In this document: piece after piece, positions 47,821 through 61,449 of the stretch
How the letters are laid out: every line of letters starts with the position of its first letter
How positions within the stretch are numbered: position 1 is the first letter of the stretch
Origin: Caprimulgus europaeus
Taxonomy: Eukaryota > Chordata > Aves > Caprimulgiformes > Caprimulgidae
Assembly: GCA_907165065.1 (NCBI GenBank)
Contig: OU015523.1
Coordinates: 23,773,834-23,837,833 of the forward strand
Reading direction: 5' to 3'
Length of the DNA stretch: 64,000 bases
The notes under the pieces: model-generated
Database searches by the model: none
Told to the model about the DNA's origin: nothing
Seen by the model: the letters and a program-made list of their open reading frames with translations, nothing else
Position numbers and translations under genes: made by a program

Positions 47821-50800
47821 ACCCTGTTATCTCTCTCACTAACTCCACAGGATGCATGCCCACTCTCTCCATGACAAATCGATAGTGAAAGAATGCCCTG
47901 TTGTGGCCACTTGAATCAGCCGTGCCTTATCGTGCCTCAGGATCAGTTCTGGGGTGCAGAAGAAGGGAGGTTTTGGGGCTGGTCTGGTGCCAAGCACGAG
48001 TGTGCTCATGCTTATTCGTGGAGCAGCTGCTGCTGGTGTGGCGAGTGGAAGCGTGGCTCATACACAGTGCATTGTTGCCTTGCTAGGGAGGTGGCAGTGA
48101 AGGGAGGCGGGCCTGGAGTGCTTGACCATGAATTGTATGGGGTGTGTTTGCTTTTGGTTTGGCATATATGACAATGAGAGAATGAAAGCATGACATGCAA
48201 GGTCAGCATGATGGGAACCACTGTGGTAGGGCCAGATTTGCCAAGAGAATTCAGTTTGATTGTGAATTTTCATTTTATGGTGAAATAAGTGCAAAAAACC
48301 AAAATGTTTATAAAGTGGCCAGGGGTGAAAGAAGCCAGTCATTGGAGGAGAGACAACGGTTCTCTAAACCTTTCTTGCTGTACCATGGAAATTTAATCTC
48401 AACCTATATCTGCTGTCTTTTTTTGATGTTTCAGTAGTCACTGTTGCAGGAGTAGCATGAAAGCAGAGTAGATAGATATACTCTTAATAAATTTATAATG
48501 ACTTTGAAAACTCTTTAGAACAATAACCTGGAACAATATTTTTAATTATACAACAGCTATTCTTTGAGTTCATATACCTCTAGAGGAATAATAAATAGAT
48601 CATATGTGCTCACATGGGGCACACTTTTATATTTACAATACTGCATAAAGGTATGTATGTCCATTTGAAAATTGATTCCAATTTGGAGTTTTCTGACTTC
48701 TCTGTATGATCATGAGCAATATATATTTTTATTTTTTTTCCTCTGATCATCAGGCTTTTAAAACATCAGATTGCCCAATTAGGAGTTATAAGTTGCCTTG
48801 AGAGATGTATGGAAACACAATTTCTGTCATGTTCATAGACTTATGTAGCTTCTTGGAGGGTATGCAACGGGTAAAAATAATCTAAGGAGCAAGGATAACA
48901 AACACATAGCTTTATTGTCTCTTCATTAATAACTTTTTTGTCCTCCTACAGTTTATGTGCTTCTTGTTGACTTGTTAGCATTACTGTAGGTCACTTTAAA
49001 ACAGATAAGCAGGGGATATAAGAGAAAAAGAGGAAATTATACTAGTTATAAAAATAAAGCATAGAATTGAATTGTAGATTCTTTAAAGGGAATATTCTTT
49101 TAAAAGTTATTAGAAATAGGATCGTATGTGTGTTACTAAGCATAACTAAAATAGCGCAATGAAATATTCACGTGTTTGCTATCCAAACCCTTTATTTTTT
49201 CTTTTTCTTATTTTTCCTATTTTTTAGGGGTTTTTTTTTCCATTTTAGGATTCATGTTTTCTAGGTAAATCACCCATGCTTAATAAAGTCCATAATGGAA
49301 TCCTCGAGACTTGTATCTTTTCCATTTCCCAAATTTTGCATTGTGTTTTTTCCTACATGCTTACTGGGTAACAGGTTTTACTACGTGTCCTAGTTTATTG
49401 ATGTATTGGGTCTGGCTGAGATATTATGGGATGAATTAATTCAGGAATTACTAGTTTGCAAAATAAGGAGAAAGGTGGTTGGAAAGCATCATATCATTGA
49501 CAGTAAAGAATGTGTTCTCATTTATTTCCTCATTGGTCTGTGTGTTTATGAAGGAAAAGGGGAAATAATATATGTTTGAGTGACTCTTTGAAAAAGTAGT
49601 CTGGAGAAAAAGGGCAGTTATATATAGCAACTAACAGGGCTGCTTAGATGAAGGAACACTGCAGTTTACTTTTCTTTGCCATGCTCCAGAGGTATGCATA
49701 TGTTATGTTGGCTAACATGGGTGGTGTTTCAAAATTGTGTCTGTAGATGTAGCACTAGTTGAAATGAATATATAAGAAAAATCTTTATTAATTTTGCATC
49801 ATAAAAACATCTTGCTTTATTGACATTTGCTATTGTGGAGGTAGCTGGATCCATTTTGTAGCTAATGACTTCAGTATTTCCTATGGCATCTGTGCTTCTA
49901 TGATCATTTTGACTAAAGAGGAGATGAATGGAGGTCTACAATTTTATTTTATTTATGTCTTCACAACTGTGTGCTGCAATATAAGATGTTGGTCTAGTAT
50001 ATTAATAAAATGAAAACAACACAATTGTGATGCTTTTGTTTTCTCACACCTTTGATTGCAAAAGAGCTTTATTATTGAGATAAAAAAAAGTATTGACAAG
50101 AAGCTTTGTGGGGAAGTGGAGTGGTTTATAGCAAAGATGAAAATCAAATAATAGAACTCTATAATTGAAGGGAAATTGTGTATGTGTTTGTGCATGTGTT
50201 CATAGCTCTGTCCAAAAGAATAAAAAGTACAGTGAGAAAAGCAGAGAAGGGGAGAAGAAGCTGACATATGAAAAGGAAAGAAAAGCTTTAAGTTTAATGA
50301 CTCCCTCATTTATTGTCTGTTAGTAATACCTCAAGCAATAAGTGAATATCTTTAAAGGGAATTTTATCTCCCCTTGGCAGTGCATTTTTGTAAAGAGGCT
50401 TCTTATTTTCCCTGTGGAAACATAACTGATATAATCACTCTGGTAAGCAATTTGTTTCTTTTACAGGCTTTAATTCAGTATTCTTTATGAGCCCAAACCA
50501 TTCTTCCTCATGTGAGTTTTGGCTGGGTGAGGTGAGAGGAATTAGGCCTTAAAACAGCATAATACTGTTTAAGGTTCTTCTAAATCATACAATAAAAGGA
50601 TTTAGAGGTTCATGATCTCCATGGCATGCATACATAATTCCTGTAGATATTAATGGAAATTTTTACCACTACTTTCAAGGTCAGGGTTGTATTAAATGCT
50701 GAATTGGAGCCCTTAGAGTGTTTTTGCACTTCAGTGATATCTCTGTGACTTAAGTCAAAGGCAGTTGCTGGTAGCTTTTTACTTGTGAAGGACAAAACGT

Positions 50801-53800
50801 GTAAATTGCAAGGGTCAGCTTGAGTGCTGTTGAATTAAGTTACGCGTAGATTTTTGCTCTTAGTCAGAGAACCTTCAGTCCCTACTGTCTAGAGGAAAAT
50901 GAGAAGAGCTTATTAACATTCTCAGAGATATTCCTTTATTTATGAGATAGTTGGAGCTCTAGGCAGCCTATCTTTATGTAAGGTAAAATGCTGTTGTAGA
51001 CTTTTCTGATACCATGTGAATCTGTCTCTTAATTTCTGGGAATTAATTCAGTGATCAGATAGATCAAGGGAGAAATTTTTATGGTTATAACCATTGTGCT
51101 TGTGAAGAGAAAAAAAAACAAGAGCTGGTGCAGAGAAAGCATTTATTTTGGACTTTTATCTTGTGTGTTTTAGGGGAGAAAGATGCAGTGCTGTCAAGAC
51201 CAGTGCTCTCAACTAAAACCATAAACCATTTATCCCAGGTTTCTGGGACAACACAGCAACATGGGATAACTGCAATTGTTGACATTCAAGCTGATTTATG
51301 CTATTTAAACACATTTTCAAAATTTATTGCTTACTGTTGACTGCATTACCAATTATACCCACAATTCTGAAAATGGCTTTTATTATGTAATAAAAAACTA
51401 TCTTACATTGCATGGTTTCCCTTGAGCTTCTGAGACTAATACCACTATTCATAATGTAATGCAGAGAATGCACTTATGCAGTCAAAACACTTTAGTTAGA
51501 GGCACAGAATGAAAAACAGTTCCATTTTAGTGACAATGCTTCGATTTAACACTAGTGTTTCTGGAAAATGTGATCCTATCCTCACCAACCTTCCAGCAAA
51601 AATGGCATTTCATAGTTTTTAATTTCATATTTTTTTTTTAATTGCATTTCAGCAATTTCAGTAAAGGAGAAATAAATTTATTTTAGCAATAAACTGAGTG
51701 CCTCCCAGTAGCCAGTTAGGAAACCTAGACACAACACTATGGCTAGTTATATGGATAATTCATCATAACACAATAGTCGGGCTAGAAGGTAAACTTGAAG
51801 AAGTAAAAATTCTTAAGTATACTAGATAGGAATTAAGACAATTCATATGCCACTGGCAAAAAATTAACAGCAAAGTGCAATTATGAAAAAACCAGTTTTT
51901 TAAAAATAAAAAAATAAACTCTCTGCTCCCTTACATTATAGCACCTTCTCAGTAGTTGTCAAATGAGTTCAGGCATGAGATGGGATGAGGAATAAATGTT
52001 TGACTTGTCAGGAAGTATCTATATATTCTGCCCGTGAAGATGCTGATTCTGAAGGCTGTACAGACAGTATCACCACTGAAGTTATTGGGAGGTTTTTCTG
52101 TTTAATATCAAGAGAAATCTATATCTTCAATTTGAAATCCCTTCTGTTGGAGTTAAGACACTGCCATAAATTGTGTGCTAAACTATCCTTTAGGTACACT
52201 ATTACTTCTCTTCATTGTTGTGGCTACAGAGATTACCTACCTTCAGGAGTGAGATCCATGATTTGTAAAGTGAACTTTATGGAGGGTCAAGGGCTGTGAC
52301 TTGCCCTTTACCCTGCATAAGAACTGGCACTCAGAGAATGATCAGAAGTAGTATGTGAACTGAGGCAAGAAATTGCATTTGTATTTTCTTCTCACCCAGA
52401 TTTGTTTTAGAATTTCTTGCAGATTTCTGTGCTTACATTGATGCATTCCTTCAAATAGTTTGTAAGAGACAACTTTAGACAGTGCTTGAACAATAAAGGT
52501 AGTAGGGTCTTTACATACTTGTGGTTACTTGCCAGGTGAAGAGCCTGTATCTAGGAAAGCACCTGGGAATCAAAGACAGCATATTTTTTGCAGCCTGTTG
52601 AGAATGATGGAAACTAATCACATATGAGTCTCTGATAGAATTGTAGTAACACTGGTAATACTCACTAGAAATACATTTGCTTGCCATTTGCAAATGTGGT
52701 TTTGAGAGGAGAAAAAATCATTTTTATGCTCTGACAGATTTTTGTTCTTGTCTTTTTTACATAGAGGTCAAACAGTCTGAAAATATTTACTCCTCAATTT
52801 TCAGAGAAGCGCAACAGCACATGAAAGGAAAGAAATTTTAAATGAAATCACTGAATGTCTTAAGTTTTCTGGAATCCCTAGAGGAGTGGTTCTCTTTCAG
52901 AACATCAAATGAACAGAATTATCTAGTCCTTTGTTACACATGAAAGAAAACAAAAATATTCTGGTTGTTTTAAATTCCTGTTGTTCTCTTTTAAGCTGCT
53001 GATTAGATGAAAACGTCTATGGTTATATAAGAGAGATAGGGAAGCTTTCTGTCAGGGGACATGCTGTTGAACAACAGAAGTGGACTGATTCATGAATAAT
53101 TGAAATGAATACTCCTGAATGTTGTAGAATGACCTTTGATTGGAGGCTTGACAAAAAGTCTAAATGACAAAATTGGATATGTTCTTATGTTATCTGTCTT
53201 GCCTGTAACTGTTGTTGCCATGTTTATTTTAAAATGTGATCATAATTATGTGATTGTGGGCTCTCAGTTGTTTTTGTCAGTTTTATCCTCTTCTGCTTTT
53301 ATGCTGATAGGTGATCCATAATCAGGCTTTGTTTGAGCTTCCTGGCTCTTCTAATTGAGGAATCCTAGGCATATTGCCATCACCTGGATTACTAATAAGA
53401 CTCAGAATGATCCAGCCAGACTTTGTTTTCTCTCACTACAGGACCCATGCTCGCCCTTTCTCATAAAAAACATTTTTCAGTGAGCAGAACCTTATATTAG
53501 TTGAGCCTTTTGGTGCCCTATCTTCTTCCAGCCTGGGACATCCTAGGAAACCAGGGTCCCTGGCAGCCTATAGGAGTGTTCTGTGCTCTGACTAGTTTGC
53601 AAAAGTGGTCATGTACAATGGGCAGGAATTTCTGCTTGGCAATTAGGATTAGTAACAACATACATCATCAATGAGCAAGTAATTTTCTAAGATAACGTGG
53701 TAAGATATCATATACTTAACTTTTTTTTTAATTAGAAAAATTTATTGCTTCATTCTTCTTTTACTTAACTATTTATTGATCCTGAGTAATTCTCCAAAGA

Positions 53801-56800
53801 GACACCAACCTACCCACATTTTCATAGCAGAGTTGTTTTTTAACGTCTTCTGAATCTTTTATCTTTTAGCAACAGTGATATTCAGTGGACATGCAGTAAG
53901 AAGTCTGTATTCATTCTCAGTGGTTAAATTCCAACATCCTTTCTTAAGTAAAAAGTAGTGCATTCCAAATATCAGCTCAAGATGAGGATATACGTAAAGC
54001 TAAGCAGACTCATGAATCAGAGTGAAACAAGCTCTACATGTTTCACAATTTTCAAAGAAATCATCAGTTCTGTGACAAGAAAGTAGGTTTTAATAACACA
54101 GGTATGTTTAGTGAGGAGGAGTGATAATTGTCTAGAGGGAGTTCTTGAATTTTCATTAGTTTGAGGTAAACTATTTTTACTTATTTTGTATTTGCTATAG
54201 TAGCTGAAAAATGACAGCTTATGTTTTATGTTTATAAAATATGGGTATATGCCCATATTTTATACTCGTCCATGTAATTCAAAAGACTGACTAAAATTTA
54301 GGAAGAATAAACCCATGAAAAAGTGGTGGCAGCAAGACTTCCAGGAAGGAGAAAAGAGCATCTCAGTTACATGAGGTGTCTTCAGATGTAGGTTTAGAGA
54401 ATAATCATGTAGGCTCTGCATGATAAATGGAGTAAGGGAAACCTCCAGTAGAAGCTGACCCATTCTGTTCTTCAATAGGCAAGTTAGTATATGAATTCTT
54501 ACCAAATAGTAGAAGAAGATCTATAGTAGTAATATTTGTTTAGACTTCTGTAAAAACTACTTTTTACTCCTAAAGCTGTAGAATATAACTGGAGTTGTAA
54601 GCTTGCAGGAAAACAAAAATAATGTATTTGTGTTTGAAACAAAATTATATGAGTTAGCCCTGAGCTAGTATTTTTAAATAAATCAGGATGTTGAGTAAAT
54701 TTCAGACCTATTGTGTTATGCTGTTTAAAACATGCAGTAAAAATGTTTAAGTATTGCACTGGCATAGACACTGGGATGCTTAGAGACCTTTTTTCTGTGG
54801 AAATGTGTCTATTTTTAATGTCAAAATGGTTATACTTTGTCCTTTCAAAACTTGCTCTTTACCTGTCTTTTTGCATGTATTTGGGAAATATTTTGCTGTT
54901 GTAATTTAGTAACATACCTGAGGCTGTTATGTCTCATATCTATGAGATGTCACACTGATTTGACTATAATTTTTACAATTACTTTCCTAGTAGAAATTAC
55001 TACCTCTGTAAAGTAAAAATGCCTGTAATGCTAAAAAGTGCAGCAATTCAAGCCCCTCTTGCACCGAGGTAGAGTCAGTATTCAGACTTTCCTATCAGAA
55101 AAGGACAGGTGAAAATTCTCTTACCACTTTTGTCAGGCTCATAGAAGAAGCAATGCCTTTCCCTTTTCTGAGAGTACAAGCCTGCTTTATAGGCAGTGTT
55201 CTGGTAAGCTTTTGTTCTGGCAGGTATAGTCCTATCTTTAAATACTTGAAACAAAAATGTTTTGTCACCAATAAGGTTGACCTAGTCATTGCTGACCCAT
55301 CAAAGACTGATGGAGAGCCATAGGAGTGAACTTACTTTATGTGTTTTCAAAAAATATTTGTTCTCACTCCATAGTTAAAAATGAGGTGATTTTTTTTGTT
55401 TTTATATGAATAAAAGACTGGGAAGTTTACATCAGATACAGGGCATTTACAACATATTTAGAAGTGAATTGTCAAATATCAATCTGTTTCAAATGTTATT
55501 TTATTGTAGTTTTTTTTTGTCTTTACTAGTAAGTAGTTTCTGGATTATTTAAAATCTTAATCAGTTGCTTACGTTACACCTTTAGCTATTTTACCTTACC
55601 ATTTTTTTTTTGTTGCTCATGATATTTCTGACTAATTGTAAGTAGTTTTCTTTATCACTAGTTCCTGAAGAACAGGGAGGTCTGAAGATTGATGATATTA
55701 AAAAAAAAAGTCATTTTATTGAATATTCATAAGGAGAAGACTTCATGGATAAATTTAGGAAAGATTAATTTCATTGACTTAGCTCCCCCTAAATGCTAAT
55801 TTAAAATGTGGCCTCCTGATAAGGTAAGATGCTCTGCTTCTTTCAGATAATAAGGCTTGACTGTTTAGGAGGGCTAGACATTAGGTCCATCTCTTCTGTG
55901 AGGCTCATCTAACTGAGGTAGTGACCTTCAATTCATAGCTAAACTATTTGATAAACTATTTAGAAGACTGCACTCCTCGAACCTTTTCATAAGTAGCACA
56001 GATATGCATTTTACTTTCACATAAGTGTTGTTATACAAATAATGACACCTCCTTTTACGCTATTATAAGCCCTGAATGCATCTCAGTTTGCTGAAAATAG
56101 GCTGCAAAAAAGTGGAGTATGTATAATCTTGTATTATGCTCTCAAAACTTTAAGAATAAATTAATGGAATAGATATGCAGTAAAATGCAAAAGACCACAA
56201 CAAATCAAGCAGTGTTATGGAAGATGAGGGGAAAAAATGGACTGCACCCATCAAATTGGCAATGTCCTGAAAATGAATAGAAACTTTAAACAAGTTTCAC
56301 AAGCTAACTTTCTCAAAATTCTTCAAAATAGTAAAAAGCAGCCTAAGTGTTAGTGTAGTCTTAAAGAAAAGCTTAAGTTAATAAAGAAAAATATATCTTG
56401 CCATCTTTGCCTACATTACTGGCTGTAATAGCTGCTTGCCGCAGCTCCTCAAGAGTTCATGCCAGCGTTGTTACATTTAACTTGCAACAGCAAAGCTAAA
56501 ACATTGAACTGCTTTGTGCATAGGCAAGGCTTGGAAAAGGTTTAATAGACTAGGAAAGGCAAGGCTCTGATAGAATTAAATTGACACCAATAATTTCAAA
56601 ACTTATTTGCATTATACTTTGTTTAGTATTTCTCATTTTCCTTTGGCAAGACCAAATGTTATACAGAAGTAGAAAAGAAAGATTTGTTTGCTCTTTATCT
56701 CTTGTGGGTGGAATATATTGCCACCTTTGGCTATAAATTCTTTTAAACAAACCTGTCACTAGTGTCAGTCTCAGCCATATCCTGCAGTGGTGTTGAAGGA

Positions 56801-58339
56801 TCTTTGGATAGTTTGCCTGGAAATCAGTTCAAAGATACTGTCATCCCTCAGTTCTCTGAAAGTTTTTGTGCATGTCTTGTTAGTGATATGAAGTTGTTGG
56901 GTCATTTTCAAATGTTGGGCCAGGGCTACCCTTGCTTTAGAGAAGCAGTTTGATTAAGTCTTGAACTGAGGGAACTTTTAGAGGGGAAAAAAACCACCAA
57001 GCCAAACAACAACAATGAAACATGCAGTTTTGGAAGCAATTATTGCTATGTGTATTACAATTCCTAGTTACATATAACAAATATAAAATATAGGTGTTTT
57101 TCTTTATCACAGAAGAGTATAAGTAAGACTGTCATGTGGAAACTGTAAGGGTTTTAGTTCCTCTAATGCACTTTTGCTATTATTTAGACTCTGTTATTTG
57201 TTGTAAAATGGTGTATGTTAGCTTCCCCAAATTTTGGTTCCCTCAATTTACCTCTGCTCCCTTGTTTAGCAAAGTAGAAGATTAAATGAAGATAGTGAAT
57301 TTGGAAGCAAACTTGGTGAAAACTCTGATGCCTTTTCTGCAGTTATATAATCAAATACTGTGGACTGTAATTTGACATAAAATGTGATGCTTTAATTTGA
57401 AATTCATAAAAATTCATTTATGTAGAGATTTCAGGACCAACGTAGGAGAAGGTAAGCTAGAGGAAGGATAATTCTTGAGAGAACATAAACTTAAGGATGT
57501 GGGTGTCTTGAGACCTTAAGGTGATTAGCTCAGGGAAGTACAAGCTCCATCATCTCAAAAACCTACAGTTTTTGCCAGGATTTGTAGCGTAATTTGACAT
57601 ATGTGAGTCTTGACATCTTTCCTTTGATACAGATTTAAAAGCAGATTTCATCAGTGATGGAAGAGCAGAGTCTTGGAGGTTCTTTCATTTGCAAGATAGT
57701 ACTGAGATTATCTATCATTAATTTTCCTTTAAAATTACATTTATTAATTCAAGCTCTGAAATAAGAATATTGTAAAGTTAAACACATAATTAAATCTAAC
57801 TTTAGCATCTTACTCTAAAGATTAGCATTTCATTTATGGAAAACATAAGAGATTCTTCAGCTGTGAATTTGGTAATATGTGGTCTGTAGAAAAGACTGAG
57901 TTAATTTGCCATTATTGTTTTAGGTCTGTACTTTATATTAATAGCACTTTGTCATATCAATTTTTCTTTGTCTTTTTGATACACAAGCTGCTTGTGTTAC
58001 ATTGAAATTGGAAGTTAATAGTGAATTAGATGTGGAAGACTAGTTCAAGACTCAGAGCATTTTGTTTGGTTTGTAAAAAACTTAAATGCTTTAGGGATTT
58101 GAAAATGCTGTCTTAACATTTGTTGTACTGTCCTTGTTTTCTCAGTTATTGGTATAGTAAGCAGAAGAGCCAATTCCTAAAGTTAATGGTTCTTTCGGTA
58201 GTTTAATAAGTCTTACAAATTCTTGTATTCCATTATCTGTAAAACGCTAATCTTCCTTTGGTGATTATGTGGACTTTGCCCTCACTGAATCTGAGGCTAC
58301 ATTTTTGAAGTTGAATTATTTGTATCAGTGGATCATTTG
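47821..58339. other. Long AT-rich intergenic spacer, no gene seen
   Basis: About 10.5 kb with no supported gene, RNA gene or clear repeat family. The first 500 bp (47880-48350) are somewhat more GC-rich and could be an unrecognised repeat. The open frames in the rest (for example 49953-50309 minus, 51985-52299 plus) are short, motif-free and not corroborated by splice-like structure. Confidence 0.55.
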
Positions 58340-59760
58340 GCTTTATAAAACTAGCTAAGGATTTTCCCTGATCTCCACAATCTTTGAAAGATTATAGAAT
58401 CACCTTGCAAGGACAATGATGATTTCTGTAGCATCCTTGAATGCAGCTCATCTGATCTCACAGACTGGTATAGGTCGTTTCTCAAGTGATCTCTGAATCG
58501 GTCCCTATCTAGTCCTGGTACTTTCCTTCCCTGAACTTGCAATAAACACAGAGGCCTAGGAGACCTTGTTGAGAGCCGAGGCAAATAAAACGTTGAGTAC
58601 CTAAGCCTTAATCTGTCTGTTCTTAAATCACTTACACCACATAGTAATGAGCACACACTTTCCTTGCTCAGTCTTTTAGTACTTATGTAGCAGTAGATGC
58701 TCTTTTTGTTGCCCTTAATTACCATTGTGATTCTCAGTTGCTTAAGAGCTTTAGTTTTGTTAAAAGGATCATTAAAGATTAAGCAGTATTTCTGAATTCC
58801 TTCTGTGTATTTGCCTTTTGAACTAGATGTTTGTCGTGAGTTCCCTTCTTCAGCCATACTTTTTTCCTGATATATCTGCTTGTTCTTTGTGCTTGGAGGT
58901 CTTTAAAGACCAGACAGATTTTTTGAGCTTATTTGCTTTCAAAGCTGCCCATGGGATCCCATTTACCAACTCTCTGAATAAAGTGATATCTGCTCCCTTG
59001 GAGTCGAGGTTTTCTGCTCTACTATGTGCCTTCAGTTCTAGGGATAGTTACTAAAGGACTAACAAGATTACTACTGACTACCGCATCCCCTATTTTTTGT
59101 TTAGGAAGCAGCAGATCCAGGTATGTATCAGGCTGTTCCATCCAGTACATGTATCCCCGGGATGTGGCAATTAGCCCCTGACATCCTCCAAAAGTCTTTG
59201 TGATTTCTTGTGTCCTGTCATATTGCATTCTCAGCAGATGTCAGAGAGGTTAAAGCTGCCTATGTGAATGAGGGGCTGTGATACAGAGACTTCCCCAGGT
59301 TCTTGACAGCTTTCACCTACTTCCTCACCTTGATCAGGTAGTCTGTAACAGAATCCAATGAGGATGTCACTCTTACTGGTCTCTTACCTGATCCTAACCC
59401 ATGAGCTCTCAATTAAATTGTCTCCAATCCTAGAGAAAAGCTCCCTGAATCTGAGCTGCTCTTTTGCACAAAGGACAACTCCCTTGCCTGGTCTTCTTAG
59501 CCTTTCTCTCCTGATGATATTGAGTCTGTCCACCACAGCTTCTAGTCATACAAACACTCCCAACACATCTCAGTTATTCTCACAGTCAGAATTTTGTCAT
59601 CATATTTAGAGCTCTATTTTCTTCTGCATTTTTCCCGAGATTGTGAGCACCTGTATATGTAAGTTATTTTTCAACTTTTTAGCTCCATTGCCTCTCTTAG
59701 TTGTGGGTTGTAGTCTCCCTCTCCTTCTTGAGAATTCCTTCTTTTGAAATTTATCCATAG
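58340..59760 (-). mobile_element. CR1 LINE ORF2 fragment: endonuclease to start of RT
   Basis: On the minus strand the endonuclease region reads RLPDQGEEVGESCQEPGE near 59285-59340 and GSFNLSDIC near 59230-59260 (the conserved GDFN motif appears as GSFN). Then come ELVNGIPWAALKAN near 58935-58980 and the RT entry VRSDELHSRMLQ... SIIFQRLWRSGKILS ending at 58351. Many stops and frameshifts interrupt it. Unlike most CR1 copies, it keeps 5' ORF2 sequence and lacks its 3' end. Confidence 0.85.
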
Positions 59761-60182
59761 TGAAAGTCTTTTATAGACTTAGATATGTTTTACAATCAGT
59801 AAAAAATAAAATTTCTTAAACACAGTTGGTTATTACTTAGACACTTTGTAAAGCTCTTAAAGAGCAACGCTTTTCTCTGCTGATCTTTATTTGCCCCAGG
59901 TTATAAAGTAGTTGCACTCTCTGGACTGCTGATCCTTAATCCAGAGATTATGCAAGTGGTATGATATTTTGCTCTTGTAGTTGAAAAGGTATGAACTGTG
60001 ATTACATTAACATGTTATAAAAATATGTATTAGATTAGAAAACAAAATAGTTCTATAGTTACTTTGATTTACTGAAGATGTATATTACATACCTAGCAGT
60101 CATCTTTTGAGATGTACAAAAATTATTGTCTGTACTATAGGCCAATAAAATAAACACTGTCTCTTGAACTGTATGCATAAGA
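59761..60182. other. Short spacer, nothing recognised
   Basis: AT-rich sequence between the CR1 fragment and the solo LTR; no gene or repeat identified. Confidence 0.55.
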
Positions 60183-60187
60183 GTCAT

Positions 60188-60781
60188 TGTCCTGGTTTTG
60201 CTATGATAAAAGTACTAATGCTATTAGCTGCCGCTGGAGCTCAAGGCCATTGTGTCTAGCTCTTTCACAGCTGCATTAGGACTGGAAAGGAGAATCATAG
60301 TGAATAGCAAAGCCTAAAACTGGCATTTGGATGTGCCAATGAAGTATTCCATATCATATCCCATCATGTTTAGTATATTATCCAGGGCTTACCGGAAAGG
60401 GAGGGTGAATTCACACAGTTTTTCTCTCATGGTCTCTCTCTTCTGGTATCCTGGGTTTTGGTTCAGGATTTTTGCTCCTCCGAGATAGTTATCTGGGAAC
60501 AGGCCAGGCTTATCAGTGGGTGGTAAGCAGTTGCACTGGGTTATCACTTATTTGCATATCTTATTACTGTTATCATTATCATTACTATTTTAATATTACT
60601 TGTTTAGGGTTTTTTTTTTAAAGTTTTCTTTTATTTCTATTATTAAACTCTTTTTATCTCACCATACAAGCCTCCTACTCCTTGCCCCCAATCCTCTCCC
60701 CTTTCCCCTGGGGGTGGGGGGGGAGTGGGTGAACAGCTGTGTTGACTGCTAGCCGAGGGGTAGTCTAGTGAAACTATCACA
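60188..60781 (+). mobile_element. Solo LTR, ERVL-type, with exact 5-bp target duplication
   Basis: The 594-bp element begins TGTCCTGGTTTTGC and ends AAACTATCACA, flanked by GTCAT at 60183-60187 and 60782-60786. It contains ATTCCATATCATAT, ATGTTTAGTATATTA, ATTAAA at 60642-60647, TTTTTATCTCACCATACAAG and a G-rich stretch before the end. The order matches the copy at 27353-27883, in the same orientation. No interior accompanies it. The minus-strand pol remnant further right is in the opposite orientation, so the two need not be parts of one insertion. Confidence 0.9.
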
Positions 60782-60794
60782 GTCATTAATACGA

Positions 60795-60885
60795 AACCCA
60801 AAATAGAATAGATATATTCTAATATAAAGAATATATAGATCTAGAATATATAGATATTTCTAATATATAGAAAATATATTTTCCT
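60795..60885. repeat. AT-rich imperfect direct and inverted repeats
   Basis: Units such as AGAATATATAGATCTAGAAT and TATAGATATTTCTAATATAT recur in direct and inverted order just outside the solo LTR. This is low-complexity sequence capable of forming hairpins. Confidence 0.75.
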
Positions 60886-61449
60886 TAATTCATACTATCT
60901 TTTATGATTCTGCTAGTTTGCTCTTTTTCTGAAGAAACTTTTACAGCCTACAATAGCTGCCTGTATTTTTTTCTTTGCTCCACCTGTTGCTATTCCTATG
61001 ACGGCTGATTAATTGTAACTGCAATAGGAACACTGTTGCTGATACACCATGAAATGTGATTGTCATGTTGTTAGGAAATCCACAACAACTCTGTGTGGAT
61101 AAGGGCAAAGTATTGGTAGCATACAGATTTTTATACCTAACTGCTTTGTTAGGTTTTTTTTCTCATTTGCTAAATGAGCAGGGAGATGTAAGCTGTAAGA
61201 ACCAAAAATTGTTTGATTACATTAGACATTATATATGCATGTGTATATATATATGTGAGATTTTATAGTAAGTTAGCACTAAAGGGTAAATGCACAAAAT
61301 AACAGGTATTTAAACACATGCCACTTTCACTTTGGCCAAAATAATGATTTCCAATTTAGTCCAGAGTCCTCTTTCCTGATAAAAACTCTAAATTAATATA
61401 ACAGGAATATGAATTTGTCCTAAAAAAAAAAAATTAGGTATTGTGGGTA

